Source: Terriglobia bacterium | Lineage (GTDB): Bacteria > Acidobacteriota > Terriglobia > JAJPHL01 | Direction of reading: 5' to 3' | Length of the DNA: 64,000 bases | Assembly: GCA_021325275.1 (NCBI GenBank) | Contig: JAJPHL010000042.1 | Location: 62,001-126,000, forward strand | Shown here: piece by piece, positions 52,048-61,720 of the stretch | How the letters are laid out: each line of letters begins with the position of its first letter | Numbering within the stretch: position 1 is the first letter of the stretch | Notes under the pieces: generated by a model | Databases searched by the model: none | Told to the model about the DNA's origin: nothing | The model's input: only the letters and a program-made list of their open reading frames with translations | Made by a program: the position numbers and the translations under genes

Positions 52048-54186
52048 ATGAAGCTCATTCTAACTCTCGCAGTTGTCGCGCTCGTTGGTCACGCCCAGCA
52101 AGACCGGCCGGTGGAAGCGCCGCAAGCCACGGTCAAAAGCACTTCACAGGAAGTTCTGCTCGACGTGGTGGTGCGTGACAAGAAGGGACATTTGGTCAAG
52201 GATCTGACCGCCAAGGATTTCGATCTCCTTGACGACGGCCAGAAACAAACCATCCGCTCCTTCCGCCTGGTGACCCGCTTCGAGGGTGGTCCCGACACGA
52301 ACACATCCAGCGCGGTGGCCCCGACGGTGGTTGGCGCCACGGGTGGAAAACCCGGCACCGCGCTCGACCCACTGCGACAGATCCGAATTATCTCTTTGGT
52401 GTTTGGTCCTCTTGGTCCCGATGCCAGGAAAAACGCTCGCACCGCTGTCGAGGACCTTCTCAAGACGGAAGGCGGTTCCAATCTTTTCTTCGGTGTTTTC
52501 GCGATCGACCAACGCTTAACGATCGTCCAACCGTATACCCTCAACAAGGATTTGGTCTGGAAAGCCGTAGACAGGATTACGTCCTCGACCTCGTCGGTTT
52601 ACAAAGCCGAGGAAGACCAAGTTGTGGCTCCGGTTCCCGGCAGCGACCCTACTGCTGCCAGCGGGCCGTCTGCTGCCCCGAGCAGCGGCTCGGCGGCCGC
52701 CGCCGTGTTTGCGCAAATGGTGCACGACATGCAGCAGTTCAACGAGGACGTGGAGGGACCCTGGCGCAGCCGGGCTGTCTTGATCGCGCTCGAATCGCTG
52801 ATCGGACCGCAGTCCCGTTTGCCGGGCCGCAAGACCGTACTGTTCTTCTGCGAGGGCCTTTATGTGGCGCCGGAATATGTGGATGAATTCAAGGGTCTGA
52901 TCAGCAACGCCAATCGTGCGAACGTCAGTTTCTACGGTTTCGACGCGCGCGCCTTATCGAGTTTGTCGCCGAGCGCGGGCGGCTTGGGAGCACTGAGGTC
53001 GGCGGCTGCGGCCAGCGGATCGCAACAGTTGGCGCGCGGTGGTCCAGTGAGTCGCGACCAGATGACTATCGTCGATCACTCGAACGTTGCGATTCGTGCC
53101 AATACGCAGCTCTCACTGGCGGAAATCAGCGAGAAGACCGGCGGCTTCATGATCGCGAATACCAACGATCTGCGGCCGGGAATGCATCACGTCACCGAAG
53201 ACCTCGACACACATTACGAACTTGCGTACTCGCCGAGCATCAAGAGTTACGACGGCCGCTTCCGCGCCATTACCGTTACCGTCAACCGGCCCGAGGCCCG
53301 CGTGCAGACTCGCAACGGTTACTATGCGTTGCCATTCGTGCCGGGCCAGTCGATTCTGCCTTACGAAGTGCCCATGTTGAGCGCGCTCTCGGCGGCGGTA
53401 TTGCCGAACGCGATTCCGTTTCGCGCGGTGGGTCTCCACTTCAAGTCTTCCACGGGAGATCCGCTGGCTGTTGTGGTGGTAGATGTTCCGCTGGCCGGCA
53501 TCGATTTTGCGAGAGACCAAGCCAATCATCTCTACCAAACACATTTCTCCGTGCTCGCGCTCCTCAAGGATTTGGATGGAACGGTGATTCGAAAGCTTAG
53601 CCAGGATGTTCCGCGGCAAGGACCGATCGACAAACTCGATGCCTTCAAGAACGGGCACTTCATCTACTCGCAATACGCGCCATTGCCGCCGGGCCGTTAC
53701 CTTTTGGAGACCGTGGTGATCGACCGGCAAACGGGAAAGATGGGCGCGATGCGATCTTCGGTTCTGATTCCGCCGTCCGCGGGCAATCTCGCGATCAGCA
53801 GCCTGGTCCGCGTTCGCAGTGTTTCTCCCGGTGTTCCGGACACGCTCGCGGCCAACGATCCCTTTCAAGTCGAGAGCGACAAAATCTCGCCGAGCTTGGA
53901 CGAAACGGCGCACGTTGGCGCCGGTTCGCAAGTGTCTCTGTTTTTTGCGGTGTACGTGCCGCCAGGATCGACCAGCGTTCCCGGCTTAAGTATCGAATTC
54001 CTGCAGGATGGCAATCCGATCGGCCAAGGCAAACCAAAACTGCTGGCGCCCGATAGTCGCGGGATCATACCGTACATTGCCGCCACGCCATTGGACTCTT
54101 TCAAGCCAGGTCAATACGAGGTGCGCGTCACGGTCAGCCAGGACGGCAAGACCGCGACGGAGCGAACGCTGCTGGTGATCGAGTAG
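52048..54186 (+). CDS. TIGR03436 VWFA-related Acidobacterial domain protein (copy 2)
   Basis: A 712-residue paralog of the preceding gene with the same order of features: signal peptide to about 17, STSQEVLLDVVVRDKKGHLV, DFDLLDDGQKQTIRSFRL, VWA-like region with GRKTVLFFCEGLYVAPEYVD and NRANVSFYGFDARAL, THYELAYSP, RNGYYALPFVPGQS, and a closing PLDSFKPGQYEVRVTVSQDGKTATER split by a loop. The two are alignable end to end, so they arose by tandem duplication and have diverged substantially. Its 3' end is five bases from the convergent regulator-like gene. Confidence 0.9.
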   Translation: MKLILTLAVVALVGHAQQDRPVEAPQATVKSTSQEVLLDVVVRDKKGHLVKDLTAKDFDLLDDGQKQTIRSFRLVTRFEGGPDTNTSSAVAPTVVGATGGKPGTALDPLRQIRIISLVFGPLGPDARKNARTAVEDLLKTEGGSNLFFGVFAIDQRLTIVQPYTLNKDLVWKAVDRITSSTSSVYKAEEDQVVAPVPGSDPTAASGPSAAPSSGSAAAAVFAQMVHDMQQFNEDVEGPWRSRAVLIALESLIGPQSRLPGRKTVLFFCEGLYVAPEYVDEFKGLISNANRANVSFYGFDARALSSLSPSAGGLGALRSAAAASGSQQLARGGPVSRDQMTIVDHSNVAIRANTQLSLAEISEKTGGFMIANTNDLRPGMHHVTEDLDTHYELAYSPSIKSYDGRFRAITVTVNRPEARVQTRNGYYALPFVPGQSILPYEVPMLSALSAAVLPNAIPFRAVGLHFKSSTGDPLAVVVVDVPLAGIDFARDQANHLYQTHFSVLALLKDLDGTVIRKLSQDVPRQGPIDKLDAFKNGHFIYSQYAPLPPGRYLLETVVIDRQTGKMGAMRSSVLIPPSAGNLAISSLVRVRSVSPGVPDTLAANDPFQVESDKISPSLDETAHVGAGSQVSLFFAVYVPPGSTSVPGLSIEFLQDGNPIGQGKPKLLAPDSRGIIPYIAATPLDSFKPGQYEVRVTVSQDGKTATERTLLVIE

Positions 54187-54191
54187 GCGCC

Positions 54192-55499
54192 TTACCAGAA
54201 GTACGTCGCCAGCACTCGCGGAGGTCCGCAGTTCCCGGCGATCACTCTGGTGCCGATCACAATTTGCATGTTCTTGTGTTCCCAACCGGACGGCGCGGTC
54301 TTGGCGACTTCCTCCATGTACTTGGGATCGGTCAGGAACTCGCCTGCCGCAATCGTTCCCCAATACGCAACGCCGCCGGCTGCGACGATCGTTCGATCGG
54401 TAGTCGCGTCCTTGACCCGCGAGATCACCGCGTAATCGTCGGACTGCCTCATGTAGGGAATTCGCGTATCCACTACCCACGTCTGGGACGCATTTTGCTG
54501 GTCCTGAATGGCATAGATGTGGGGCTGCGAGTTCAGAAAACTGAAACGAAGCGGACCCGTCAAACGCAGAGTCCAATCGTTGTTGAAAGCGCCCACCAGA
54601 ATCGCTGGACCGTCGCGGAGGTCCGACAGGGAAGTGGCAAGCTCCGGTCGAAGTCGATAGCGCTTGGTTTTACCCTCGAGCAGCGCGGCGATGCGAGTCA
54701 TCGTTACCGAATCCCAGAAGGATATGTAGAGCTTGCCCATGCGGTACAAGTCGTGCAAACTCACTTGGCTCTCCGCCGAGTCCGGAGCATCGTCCGATTC
54801 AGCAGACGGTTTCGCTGCGACCGGAACGGGCGGAAACAGAGCTTGGCCGCTGGGAAATGCGCTAAAGTGCGGTTGGCCGACGCACAGCAGCGCGGGATTG
54901 GGAGACTCGAGCACCGGCGCCCAAAAGCGATCCAGCGCTGATCGCGTTACCCATGGCTTGTACCAAGCCGCGGAAATCACCGCTGCGACCGCCAGAACGC
55001 CCGCCACGAGCAAGAACGTTTTCCGGCTGCTAATTCGCCTCGATACTCGTGGCGCAGGTGTTTCCGGGACGACGGGAACAACGATAGGTGCGGCAATAGC
55101 AACGCTCTTTAGCGGCTCGGCGGGAATGTAGAACTCCGGTACGTAGGTGCCCGACGGCAACTCGATCCGCAGTTCGTCCTGGTGGCCCGGCTCGTGATAA
55201 TACTGCGCGATTCGTTTGCGAATCTCGCCGGCGGTCATTCGCACGACGGGATCCTGCGTCGTATCGTAGTCGGACGCGCGTCCGAAAACTTCGATGCCGA
55301 GGACACGTTCCTTGATCTGATCGGAATGGCCGGCCAAAGCCTGTTCAACAACGTATCGCAGCAATGTGGGATACCGCTTGCTGTGACTGAAATGCGGACT
55401 GACCAGCATTCGATCGAGCTGATCCAGGATTGCGCGACGGTCTAATTGAGTCCACGCCTTGGACGCCGTGAGTGATTCACTTACCCCGTTTGTGCCCAC
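54192..55499 (-). CDS. Membrane-anchored regulator-like protein with Acidobacterial N-terminal DNA-binding-like domain
   Basis: A 435-residue protein. The first 120 residues contain RYPTLLRYVVEQALAGHSDQ, IKERVLGIEVFGRASDYDT, DPVVRMTAGEIRKRIAQYY and LPSGTYVPEF, the layout of an N-terminal module common in Acidobacteriota in front of adenylate-cyclase, TPR or winged-helix-like regulators. A TM helix at about 160-180 (TFLLVAGVLAVAAVISAAWY) separates it from an extracytoplasmic 250-residue domain (ALLCVGQPHFSAFP, AILVGAFNNDWTLRL) of unknown fold. Start is GTG with AGGAGG five bases upstream. A one-component membrane regulator is the best guess; it shares a 337-bp intergenic region with the TonB receptor gene. 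Confidence 0.7.
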   Translation of the reverse strand: MGTNGVSESLTASKAWTQLDRRAILDQLDRMLVSPHFSHSKRYPTLLRYVVEQALAGHSDQIKERVLGIEVFGRASDYDTTQDPVVRMTAGEIRKRIAQYYHEPGHQDELRIELPSGTYVPEFYIPAEPLKSVAIAAPIVVPVVPETPAPRVSRRISSRKTFLLVAGVLAVAAVISAAWYKPWVTRSALDRFWAPVLESPNPALLCVGQPHFSAFPSGQALFPPVPVAAKPSAESDDAPDSAESQVSLHDLYRMGKLYISFWDSVTMTRIAALLEGKTKRYRLRPELATSLSDLRDGPAILVGAFNNDWTLRLTGPLRFSFLNSQPHIYAIQDQQNASQTWVVDTRIPYMRQSDDYAVISRVKDATTDRTIVAAGGVAYWGTIAAGEFLTDPKYMEEVAKTAPSGWEHKNMQIVIGTRVIAGNCGPPRVLATYFW

Positions 55500-55649
55500 C
55501 GAAACCTCCTCGCAAAAACCTCATTCTCCCCGTCTCGACGCGCAATAACTTGGCGCGGCTATCCCGAAAATCGATCGTTTGATTGCGATCTCTTGAGCGG
55601 CATTATACATAATGAGAGTCGTTGCGAAAAACATTTTCTTAACAGGTAT

Positions 55650-55675
55650 GATACCGGTCCCTGGATCCCGGTATC
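55650..55675. promoter_or_regulatory. Inverted repeat in the regulatory gap before the TonB-dependent receptor gene
   Basis: GATACCGG and CCGGTATC are perfect 8-bp arms with a ten-base centre, located in the 337-bp divergent gap between the regulator-like gene and the receptor gene. The surrounding DNA is AT-richer than the genes. An operator for the divergently encoded membrane regulator is possible; no firm promoter hexamers were assigned and no gene is seen in the gap. Confidence 0.4.
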
Positions 55676-55836
55676 CAATTGAAAACTAAGTGACCATAAA
55701 GTTGCTACCGTAACAGCCTTGTCAGGCCTCCAGATAGTGTCCAAAATGAGTGCGCGATAGTGGAAAACCACTAGGGTTAAGGGTGTAGAGGTCCAAGCGG
55801 GGGTATCTCGAATCTGGGTGATGGGGAGCTAACTTC

Positions 55837-58800
55837 ATGTCAAGAAAACCTTTTGCACGGAAGCTGGCGTTGGGGCTGCTGGCGGCGGTTTGTTTGCTCT
55901 GTTTCGTCCCGCAGGCGTTAGCGCAGGGCGCAACTGCAGCATTAACGGGCACGGTTGCCGACGCAAGCCACGCGGTGGTGCCGAACGCGACCGTGACGCT
56001 GAAGAGCGATCTCAGCGGCGACACGCGCCGGACCGTCAGCAACGCTGCCGGATTCTTCACGATATCGGCCATCCAGCCTGGAACGTACACGGTGACGATT
56101 GAAGCCCAAGGCTTCGAGAAATGGGAATCGAAGGGCATCACCCTGGACTCTGGCGATAAGCGCAACCTGAGCAACATCGCACTGGTCGTCGGCAATGTAT
56201 CCCAAACCGTGGAAGTGACCGGCGTCGGGGACCTCACGCCGATTGATTCCGGCGAGAAGTCGCAGGTTATTACCGAGAAGCAGCTCCAGAGCGTCGCGGT
56301 TCTCGGCAGCAATGCGGCCGAATTCATCAAGATCCTTCCAGGTATGGCGATTGCCGCGGGCGCAACGAATGCCGCTGCCTTTACGGGTGAAATCCATGGC
56401 ACGGGATCCGGGCCGATCGGCAGCTTCTCCGCCAACGGACAGCGGACCGCGGCCCTTGACATTACTTCCGACGGCGCGCACATTATCGATCCGGGTTGCA
56501 ATTGCGGACAGGCGGTCGACACCAACGTCGACATGACCCAGGAACTGAAAGTTCAAACCTCCAACTTCGGCGCGGACGTCGCCAAGGGACCGATCACGAT
56601 TTCGGCGATCGGCAAATCGGGCGGCAATGCCTTTCACGGCCAGGCGTACGGGTATTTCCGAAACTACACCCTGAATGCCAACGATGCGTACAACAAGCTG
56701 CAGTCGCCGGTTCTGCCCCGCCCCGAGACCAAGTACATCTACCCGGGCGGCAATATCGGCGGTCCGGTTATTATCCCGGGAACGAATTTCAATAAGAACC
56801 GCGACAAGTTGTTCTTCTTCGTGGCCTATGAGTACTACTTCCAGACTGTGGACAACGGTTCGTATGCGGCATTCGTTCCCACCGCGGCGATGCGCACCGG
56901 CGATTACAGTGGAGTAAGCTCGCTCCCGAGCAGCGTGGTCTACGGCGCCACCGGCACGCCCAATTTTCCGGGTGGTATTGTTCCCAAGAGCGCCATCGAC
57001 CCGATCGGGCAGAAGTTGATCAATCTGTTCCCGCTACCGAATGCCAATCCGGCGTTGAATGGCGGGTACAACTACGTTTCGACGTCCACCAAGCCGCAGA
57101 ACGCAGATCAATTCCGGATTCGCGTGGATTGGGCCATCAGCCAGAATACGAAACTGTACGTCAGTTACAATCGCCAGCGCGACCAAGCGTACTTCACCGA
57201 TACGTTGTGGTGGAGACCGACGCCGACCGTTCCGTATCCTACGCGCCTGTCCTCGGGGAATAACTCCGATTCAGTTTCGGTCAACTTGACCCACGTGTTT
57301 ACACCGACGCTGACTAACGAGTTCGTCTACACGTATACCAAGCTGGATCTCCAGAATCGCTTCGAGAATCCCGCCGCCGTCGACCCCAATCTCTTGGGGA
57401 CTCAGTATGCGCATCTATTCTCCGCGAATAACACCAGTCCCGAGATCCCCTCGATGACTGGTTGGGGCAGCGGCATTGCCAACATGATTCAGCCCAGCGG
57501 ATTCCAACTCACCGGAAGCCTATACGCCACCAAGTGGCTGCCGACGTATCAGGACAATTTGTCGAAGGTCTGGCGGACGCACACCATGAAGTTCGGGTTC
57601 TATGGCGAGTCAACCACGAACAATCAGCCTTCGAATCAAAACGCCAATGGCGAGTTGATCTTTTCGAGTTGGGGCGGCAATAGCACAGGCAACGCATATG
57701 CCGACATCCTGACCGGCAAGATGGCGCAATACACGGAGAGCAACAAGGATGTGCTCTACATTATGCGCTATCGCCCGATCGAGTTTTACGCGACGGATTC
57801 CTGGAAGGTCACCAAGCATTTGACTCTGGAATTCGGTCTGCGCCTATCGCACTTTGGTCCCTGGGTTGATACGACCGGTGTTGGATTTGCGGTCTTCGAT
57901 CCGAGCCAATACAACCCCAAGGCCGCTTCCACCGATGTGACTGGTGTGCTCTGGCATGCCAAGAACCCGGCCACGCCGGCATCGGGATCGCCGAGCAGAC
58001 TTCTGTTCTATAACCCGCGCTTCGGCTTCGCCTACGACATCTTCGGACAGGGCAAAACTGTACTGCGCGGCGGTTACGGAATCTATCATTTCCACGATGA
58101 ACAGAACGTTCAGGCGGGAGCTTTGTCCATTCCGCAAGGTTCCTACTCGAACACTTCGAATAATCAGACCTTCGCGACCATCGCCGCCCAAGCCTCGGGC
58201 TTTGTCCGCCCCGGCGGATTGACCGTTCTCGATCCCCACGACGACCAGGAGCCGCGGACGCAGAGCTACAGCTTCACGATCGCTCAACGGTTGCCGTGGA
58301 AGTCGCTGTTTGAGATCGGGTATGTGGGGAACAAGAGCGACTACCTGAGCAACTGGAACAACACCATCGGCAACATCAATGACGTACCCTACGGAACACT
58401 GTTCAACATTCCCGGGTTCTTCACCACCAATGGTACCAGCCCCGCTACAGGGTCGACGGATGCGCTGCGCCCCTACAATTTGTACCAAAGCATCAAGCAG
58501 ATCAACCACGTAGAGTATTCCAACTACAATTCGCTGCAGGCCAGTTGGAATAAGCAGTCCGGCCATATCAACTTCATGGCCAACTATACGTTCAGCAAGG
58601 CGTTGGGTATCCGCGGTGAGGGTGGCGGTCCCGGCGGCCTCGATCCGCTGAATGTCGGGAATGACTATGGTGTTCTTCCCAACGATCGCACCCACATCTT
58701 CAACATCGCGTATGTCATCGACATACCGAGGTGGAAGACGGACAATAAGTTTGCCAGCGGTGCGGTCAACGGCTGGAAATTCTCCGGCATTTCGCAAGCC

Positions 58801-59325
58801 CAGAGCGGCCCGAACATTCAGGCAGCCATTTCGGGCACCTTTAACGTCTCCGGCTATGTTCCCGTGGGCACCAAACTTCCTGATGGGACCGTTGTAACGG
58901 CAACCGGCGTCGGCATTACCTCGGACCTGATTACCGGCTCGCCGGATTACCCGGTGCTGCCGGTGCTGACCTGCGATCCCAGCAAGAACTTGGCGCCAGG
59001 CCAGTACATTAACGGCAGTTGCTTCGCGGTGCCAACTCCTGGGCACAATGGATCGTACATCATGCCGTATATGCACGGTCCGGCGTTCTTCACCAACGAT
59101 CTTTCGTTGTTCAAGGACTTCAAGTTCACGGAGCGCCAAATGCTGCAGTTCCGGGTCACCGGCTACAACTTCCTGAACCACCCGTTGACGTCGTTCATTC
59201 CAGGCGACAACAACTTCAACCTCACCTTCAACCAGGCCGGCCAGCAGACCAACAAGACGTTTGGATTTGCCGACTCACAGAAGGGATACCGCATCATCCA
59301 GTTCGCTTTGAAGTACAACTTCTAA
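55837..59325 (+). CDS. TonB-dependent receptor with N-terminal carboxypeptidase-regulatory domain (Oar-like)
   Basis: A 1162-residue outer-membrane protein. The signal peptide ends ALAQ near residue 30. Residues about 33-115 are a carboxypeptidase-regulatory-like beta-sandwich (ALTGTVADASHAVVPNATVT, GFFTISAIQPGTYTVTIEA). A plug-like domain follows (about 125-280, with KSGGNAFHGQAYGYFRN), then a long 22-strand-type barrel whose last residues IIQFALKYNF end in Phe. No canonical TonB box is obvious. Such receptors import large oligosaccharides or act in surface assembly; in this setting beta-glucan products are a plausible cargo, by inference only. A strong terminator directly follows. Confidence 0.93.
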   Translation: MSRKPFARKLALGLLAAVCLLCFVPQALAQGATAALTGTVADASHAVVPNATVTLKSDLSGDTRRTVSNAAGFFTISAIQPGTYTVTIEAQGFEKWESKGITLDSGDKRNLSNIALVVGNVSQTVEVTGVGDLTPIDSGEKSQVITEKQLQSVAVLGSNAAEFIKILPGMAIAAGATNAAAFTGEIHGTGSGPIGSFSANGQRTAALDITSDGAHIIDPGCNCGQAVDTNVDMTQELKVQTSNFGADVAKGPITISAIGKSGGNAFHGQAYGYFRNYTLNANDAYNKLQSPVLPRPETKYIYPGGNIGGPVIIPGTNFNKNRDKLFFFVAYEYYFQTVDNGSYAAFVPTAAMRTGDYSGVSSLPSSVVYGATGTPNFPGGIVPKSAIDPIGQKLINLFPLPNANPALNGGYNYVSTSTKPQNADQFRIRVDWAISQNTKLYVSYNRQRDQAYFTDTLWWRPTPTVPYPTRLSSGNNSDSVSVNLTHVFTPTLTNEFVYTYTKLDLQNRFENPAAVDPNLLGTQYAHLFSANNTSPEIPSMTGWGSGIANMIQPSGFQLTGSLYATKWLPTYQDNLSKVWRTHTMKFGFYGESTTNNQPSNQNANGELIFSSWGGNSTGNAYADILTGKMAQYTESNKDVLYIMRYRPIEFYATDSWKVTKHLTLEFGLRLSHFGPWVDTTGVGFAVFDPSQYNPKAASTDVTGVLWHAKNPATPASGSPSRLLFYNPRFGFAYDIFGQGKTVLRGGYGIYHFHDEQNVQAGALSIPQGSYSNTSNNQTFATIAAQASGFVRPGGLTVLDPHDDQEPRTQSYSFTIAQRLPWKSLFEIGYVGNKSDYLSNWNNTIGNINDVPYGTLFNIPGFFTTNGTSPATGSTDALRPYNLYQSIKQINHVEYSNYNSLQASWNKQSGHINFMANYTFSKALGIRGEGGGPGGLDPLNVGNDYGVLPNDRTHIFNIAYVIDIPRWKTDNKFASGAVNGWKFSGISQAQSGPNIQAAISGTFNVSGYVPVGTKLPDGTVVTATGVGITSDLITGSPDYPVLPVLTCDPSKNLAPGQYINGSCFAVPTPGHNGSYIMPYMHGPAFFTNDLSLFKDFKFTERQMLQFRVTGYNFLNHPLTSFIPGDNNFNLTFNQAGQQTNKTFGFADSQKGYRIIQFALKYNF

Positions 59326-59345
59326 GCCCGCGGTAGTAGACTAAG

Positions 59346-59378
59346 GGGGCGGCCTTCGGGCCGCCCCTTTCTGATTTT
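59346..59378 (+). terminator. Strong rho-independent terminator after the TonB receptor gene
   Basis: GGGGCGGCC-TTCG-GGCCGCCCC is a nine-pair GC stem closed by a UUCG tetraloop, followed by TTTCTGATTTT. Its T-run ends at the base before the ATG of the next gene (59379), so the terminator occupies the place of that gene's leader. Confidence 0.93.
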
Positions 59379-60512
59379 ATGGGCAAAGCGGCAACCTGCG
59401 TTCTGATTGCAGTGGCTTTGTGTGCAACGCCGATCGCTGCACAAACCTCGGCCGCCGAAACCGAACTGAAAAACGCAATCGCGAAACATCAGGCCGGAGA
59501 TTACGCCGGCGCGATCGAGGGCTACCAACGCTTTCTGCGATCTCATCCCGAGGTTGCGCAGATCCGATCCAACCTTGGCGCCGCACTGGCCCACGAGGGA
59601 AGGTTCGACGAGGCCGTCCGGGAATACTCGCTGGCGCTCGAAGGCGATCCAAAAAACAGTGCCGTGCGCCTGAATCTCGGCTTGGCCTTTTACAAGTCCG
59701 GGCGGTTTCCCGAGGCTTCGGGCGAGTTCGTCAAGGTTCACGCCGCCGATCCCGCCAATCCCCAGGCGACCCTCTTGCTGGCCAACACCTATCTGGCGCT
59801 CGGTGAGTACAAGAAAGTCATCGAACTGCTCGAACCGATCGCGAGTACCGGACAAGCCGACGACGCCGTTGCCTACGTGCTCGGCACGGCTCTGATCCGT
59901 GATCAGCAATTCGGGCGCGGCCAAATTTGGCTTGACCGAATCTTTCGCAGGACCGACAGCGCCGAAGCTCACCTGTTGATGGGGACGGCCCGAATGATGG
60001 CCAACGACTTGGTCTCCGCCCAAACCAGCCTAAAGCGGGCCATCGAGCTCAACCCAAACTTAGCCGAGGCTCACGCCTATCTCGGCGAGGCCTTGCGTCG
60101 CAGCGGCGACACCGCCGGAGCCGTCGTCGAGTTTCGCCGTAGCCTGGCGATCGATCCGCATATCTTCGAAGCCTGTCTCATGCTCGGCCAGTTGCTGCGC
60201 CAGGATCAGGAGTACGCGGAGTCGCGCATGTTTCTGGAACGGGCACTGCAACTTCGCTCCGGCGATTTCGGAGCGCGCTACCAACTGGCCACCGTCGACA
60301 TCGCGGAAAGCAAACTGGACGCGGCCCGCGTGGTACTTGAGTCTCTGATCAAGGAAGCTCCTGAGTTTGTGGAAGCTCACGTATCTCTCGCTACGCTGTA
60401 CTACCGCCTGAGCCGCAAAGCCGACGGCGACCGCGAACGTGAAGTCGTCAAGAAATTGCAGGCGGCCGAGCAGGAGAAGCAAGTGGGTGTGAAAGCGGAG
60501 CGCAACCCGTGA
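59379..60512 (+). CDS. Secreted TPR protein
   Basis: A 377-residue protein with a signal peptide (about 1-21, ending AAQ) and roughly nine TPR units from residue 25 to the end (HQAGDYAGAIEGYQRFLRSH, EGRFDEAVREYSLALEGD, FPEASGEFVKVHAADPANP). No other domain. It would be a periplasmic or surface scaffold. The ATG directly follows the T-run of a strong terminator and there is no Shine-Dalgarno, so expression needs terminator readthrough or an unseen leaderless promoter. The next gene starts within its stop codon (GTGA), so the three genes up to the seven-heme cytochrome form one translational series. Confidence 0.85.
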   Translation: MGKAATCVLIAVALCATPIAAQTSAAETELKNAIAKHQAGDYAGAIEGYQRFLRSHPEVAQIRSNLGAALAHEGRFDEAVREYSLALEGDPKNSAVRLNLGLAFYKSGRFPEASGEFVKVHAADPANPQATLLLANTYLALGEYKKVIELLEPIASTGQADDAVAYVLGTALIRDQQFGRGQIWLDRIFRRTDSAEAHLLMGTARMMANDLVSAQTSLKRAIELNPNLAEAHAYLGEALRRSGDTAGAVVEFRRSLAIDPHIFEACLMLGQLLRQDQEYAESRMFLERALQLRSGDFGARYQLATVDIAESKLDAARVVLESLIKEAPEFVEAHVSLATLYYRLSRKADGDREREVVKKLQAAEQEKQVGVKAERNP

Positions 60513-61720
60513 CGTTGTTCTTTCTTCTCTGGCTGGCCGCGCCGAATCGAGAGGCGGACTTCGCCTGGATGGCGGCGAATCGGGAGGCGGACTTCGCCTG
60601 GATGGCGGCGAATCGGGAGGCGGACTTCGCCTGGATGGCGCCCGCGCCTCAGAAAGCGGCGAGCAATCCCTCAGTTGCAGAAAGTGCCCGCCAGGCAGCC
60701 GCTCAAAAGGCCGCGGCTGAAAATGCTCATAAAGCCGGAAGCCCCGACGCGCCGGCCCTCTATCGCAAGGCCCTGGTCAGCAATCCGCGTTGGGAGGATG
60801 GCTGGTGGGCGCTCGGCACACTCGAATATGCCCAGCAGCACTACGTGGAATGCCGCGAGGCTTTCGGCCAGATGACCCGCCTGCTGCCCAAAGCTGGTCC
60901 GGCGGTTACCATGCTCGGTCTTTGTGAAATGGGGGCGCATCAAGACGCCGAGGCTCTCACGCATTTGCGTGATGGCCAGGATCTCGGCGCCGGAAACCTG
61001 GCCATCGACAAAGTAGCTAAATATCAACTCACGATCCTCTACGTAAAACGCGGCATGTTTGAGCCGGCTCTAGGGATTCTCGCCAGTTTGGCGCAGATTG
61101 CCGACGAAAGCCCCGCGTACTTCTCTCTGGCCGGCGTTGCCGCCTTGTGGAAACCGGTTCTCCCCGATGACGTGCCGGAGTCCGACCGCGAACTGGTTTA
61201 CTTGGCCGGCCGGGCATTCTGGTACGCCGGAGCGCGCAAAGGCACGGCTGCCGCGGAGGCCATGCGCGACCTGGTGGCGCGCTATCCTTCTTCACCCGGA
61301 GTTCACTACTTGTACGGCAGTTATCAATTGATCGAAAGCCCCGACCAGGCCCTTGACGAGTTTCTTGCGGAATTGAAAATCAATCCCTCGCATCCCGGAG
61401 CGTTGGCCACTCTGGCTGCCGAATACCTGCGGCGTGGAGACGCTGCTGCCGGATTGCCGTATGCCCAGCGTTTGGTAGCGATTCTTCCCGACGGTCTGGC
61501 GTCCCATGCGCTCCTCGGCCGCTTGCTCGCCGAACAAGGCGATATTCAGGCGGGTGTGCGGGAACTCGAAAAAGCCCGGTCCATCGACCCGAATCATCCG
61601 CAGCCGCATATTGTGCTGGCTTCGCTCTATGCCAAGCTGGGCCGCAAAGAAGACGCCGCCCGCGAGCGCCAGGAGTTCCAGCGGCTGAAGGACCGCGAGG
61701 GACGCAATGCGGAGCGTTAG
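60509..61720 (+). CDS. TPR protein with triplicated 11-residue insert in its signal sequence
   Basis: A 403-residue protein starting at GTG inside the previous stop. The N-terminus MTLFFLLWLAAP is a short hydrophobic export segment interrupted by three copies of an 11-residue unit (NREADFAWMAA type) before APAPQ. Without the insert, LWLAAPAPQ would be a normal signal-peptide end. TPRs follow from about residue 85 to the end (ALYRKALVSNPRWEDGWWAL, AMRDLVARYPSSPGVHYLYG, LASLYAKLGRKEDAARER). The last unit is similar to the fragment at the right edge of the window. It overlaps the next cytochrome gene by 14 bp. Confidence 0.85.
   Translation: MTLFFLLWLAAPNREADFAWMAANREADFAWMAANREADFAWMAPAPQKAASNPSVAESARQAAAQKAAAENAHKAGSPDAPALYRKALVSNPRWEDGWWALGTLEYAQQHYVECREAFGQMTRLLPKAGPAVTMLGLCEMGAHQDAEALTHLRDGQDLGAGNLAIDKVAKYQLTILYVKRGMFEPALGILASLAQIADESPAYFSLAGVAALWKPVLPDDVPESDRELVYLAGRAFWYAGARKGTAAAEAMRDLVARYPSSPGVHYLYGSYQLIESPDQALDEFLAELKINPSHPGALATLAAEYLRRGDAAAGLPYAQRLVAILPDGLASHALLGRLLAEQGDIQAGVRELEKARSIDPNHPQPHIVLASLYAKLGRKEDAARERQEFQRLKDREGRNAER
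60542..60640 (+). repeat. Three tandem 33-bp repeats within a coding sequence
   Basis: Units at 60542, 60575 and 60608; the last two are identical and the first differs at two or three bases. Each unit contains the small palindrome AGGCG-GACTT-CGCCT. The 33-bp period keeps the frame. It looks like a palindromic repeat that entered a gene and expanded. Confidence 0.93.

Noticed and set aside
60542-60640. CRISPR array
   Set aside because: The repeats are contiguous with no spacers, lie in frame within a gene, and no cas genes are present.
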